DNA from: Lachnospiraceae bacterium UBA4317
GTDB taxonomy: Bacteria > Bacillota_A > Clostridia > Lachnospirales > Lachnospiraceae
Direction: 5' to 3'
NCBI GenBank assembly: GCA_002394525.1
Contig: DGUF01000234.1
Location: forward strand, 1-6,695
DNA: 6,695 nt
A model generated the notes under the pieces. That model was not told the DNA's origin, ran no database searches, and saw nothing but the letters and a program-made list of their open reading frames with translations. Shown here one piece after another: positions 5,979 to 6,695 of this stretch. A program made the position numbers and the translations under genes. Within the stretch, counting starts at the first letter, position 1; every line of letters starts with the position of its first letter.

Positions 5979-6695
5979 TTATCTGCGGTCATTCATGGGG
6001 ATGAATTCCTGCAGCTCGCCGACATATTTGGTCGCCGGGCGCATGATGCGGCCGTCGTAGAGCTTGTTCTCGATGTTGTGGGCGACCCAGCCGGCTACGC
6101 GGGCCGTCGCGAAGAGGGGAGTGAAGAGCTCCTCCGGGATCCCCAGCATGCGGTAGGCAAAGCCCGAATAGAAGTCGACGTTGGAGGTGATGACCTCGCC
6201 CTTTCTCTCCATGATGACCTCTTTGACCGTGTCCTCAAAGAGCTTGAAGAAGGTGAACTTGTACATGCAGCCCTGCTCCTCGGCCAGGCTCCTGCAGAGC
6301 TTGCGCAAAAGCTCCGCGCGGGGGTCACTTAGGGTGTAGACCGCGTGGCCGAAGCCGTAGACCAGGCCGCTGTGGTCATAGTAATTGTGGTCCAGGATCT
6401 TGTTGACGATCCTGCGGATCTGGTCCTTGTCGGCGGTATAATCCAGGTCGCCGATGACCTGCTGCATCATTCTGGAGACAGAGATATTGGCTCCGCCGTG
6501 CTTGGGACCCTTGAGGGAGCCGATGGAGGCGCTCAGGGCGGAGTAGAGGTCGGTGCCGGTGGAGCCGACGACGACGTTGGTGAAGGTGGAGTTGTTACCG
6601 CCGCCGTGGTCCGCGTGGATGAGGAGGATGGCGTCGAGCAGGTTGGCCTCGTGGTCGGTGAATTTGCCGTCCGGCCTCAGCATATAGAGGATATT
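5979..6695 (-). CDS. gltA: Citrate synthase, C-terminal 238 residues (5' end beyond the window)
   Basis: The enzyme condenses acetyl-CoA with oxaloacetate to citrate in the cytoplasm, the entry step of the TCA cycle or, in many anaerobes, of its oxidative branch toward 2-oxoglutarate and glutamate. The frame stays open to the right edge, so the start is outside; the Met at 6681-6683 is internal. Fragment residues matching the family's active site are His27/His30 in HADHGGGNNSTF (oxaloacetate-binding), catalytic His66 in GPKHGGAN, His117 in GFGHAVY, Arg126 in DPRA, catalytic Asp174 in NVDFYSG, Arg199 in ATARVAGW and Arg219 in MRPATKYVG. All are present, so the enzyme should be active. The HGGGNNSTF form is the subtype I associate with anaerobic gut bacteria, rather than the HADHEQN form of E. 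coli. A 2-methylcitrate synthase activity cannot be excluded from sequence alone. The gene converges on the acidic protein gene across a strong terminator. Confidence 0.96.
   Translation of the reverse strand, partial: NILYMLRPDGKFTDHEANLLDAILLIHADHGGGNNSTFTNVVVGSTGTDLYSALSASIGSLKGPKHGGANISVSRMMQQVIGDLDYTADKDQIRRIVNKILDHNYYDHSGLVYGFGHAVYTLSDPRAELLRKLCRSLAEEQGCMYKFTFFKLFEDTVKEVIMERKGEVITSNVDFYSGFAYRMLGIPEELFTPLFATARVAGWVAHNIENKLYDGRIMRPATKYVGELQEFIPMNDRR

Noticed and set aside
6354..6371. GFGHAVY instead of the bacterial GFGHRVY in citrate synthase as a defect
   Set aside because: The residue after the catalytic His is also Ala in animal citrate synthases, so the change is tolerated and the His and downstream Arg are kept.

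Overview
The window reads as a GC-rich segment of a low-redox Gram-positive genome, most plausibly a Lachnospiraceae-like member of the Clostridia. This rests on strong GGAGG-type ribosome sites, a citrate synthase of the HGGGNNSTF/GPKHGGAN subtype seen in anaerobic gut bacteria, and a very acidic Lachnospiraceae-style membrane-anchored protein. The taxonomic call is inference. Coding density is high and the longest gene-free stretch is about 230 bases.

Positions 1-2925 (+) hold the C-terminal 974 residues of a non-ribosomal peptide synthetase (NRPS)-like protein, running off the left edge. The order is adenylation domain (N-terminal part missing), carrier protein with an intact phosphopantetheine serine, condensation domain with an intact HHxxxDG motif, then a charged helical tail. 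There is no thioesterase or reductase domain. The adenylation pocket lacks the aspartate that normally binds the alpha-amino group of an amino acid, so its substrate is probably not an ordinary alpha-amino acid.

Positions 2926-3088 are a short spacer with three copies of a GC-rich hairpin repeat. The first copy overlaps the synthetase stop codon and the last sits just before the ribosome site of the next gene. Positions 3089-4849 (+) encode a type-B carboxylesterase with a complete catalytic triad and no signal peptide. An 18-base in-frame tandem repeat lies just before its oxyanion-hole motif. The synthetase and esterase are co-directional and may form one transcription unit, in which the esterase could release or trim the product; this is a hypothesis.

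Positions 4850-5016 carry a probable promoter (perfect TATAAT) and a structured leader for a 242-residue membrane-anchored, extremely acidic Ala/Glu/Pro-rich protein (5017-5745, +) of unknown function. A strong hairpin at 5872-5905 separates it from the convergent citrate synthase gene (5979 to the right edge, minus strand), which retains the recognisable active-site residues of its C-terminal half. The synthetase/esterase pair therefore looks like an accessory metabolite locus next to a core-metabolism gene.
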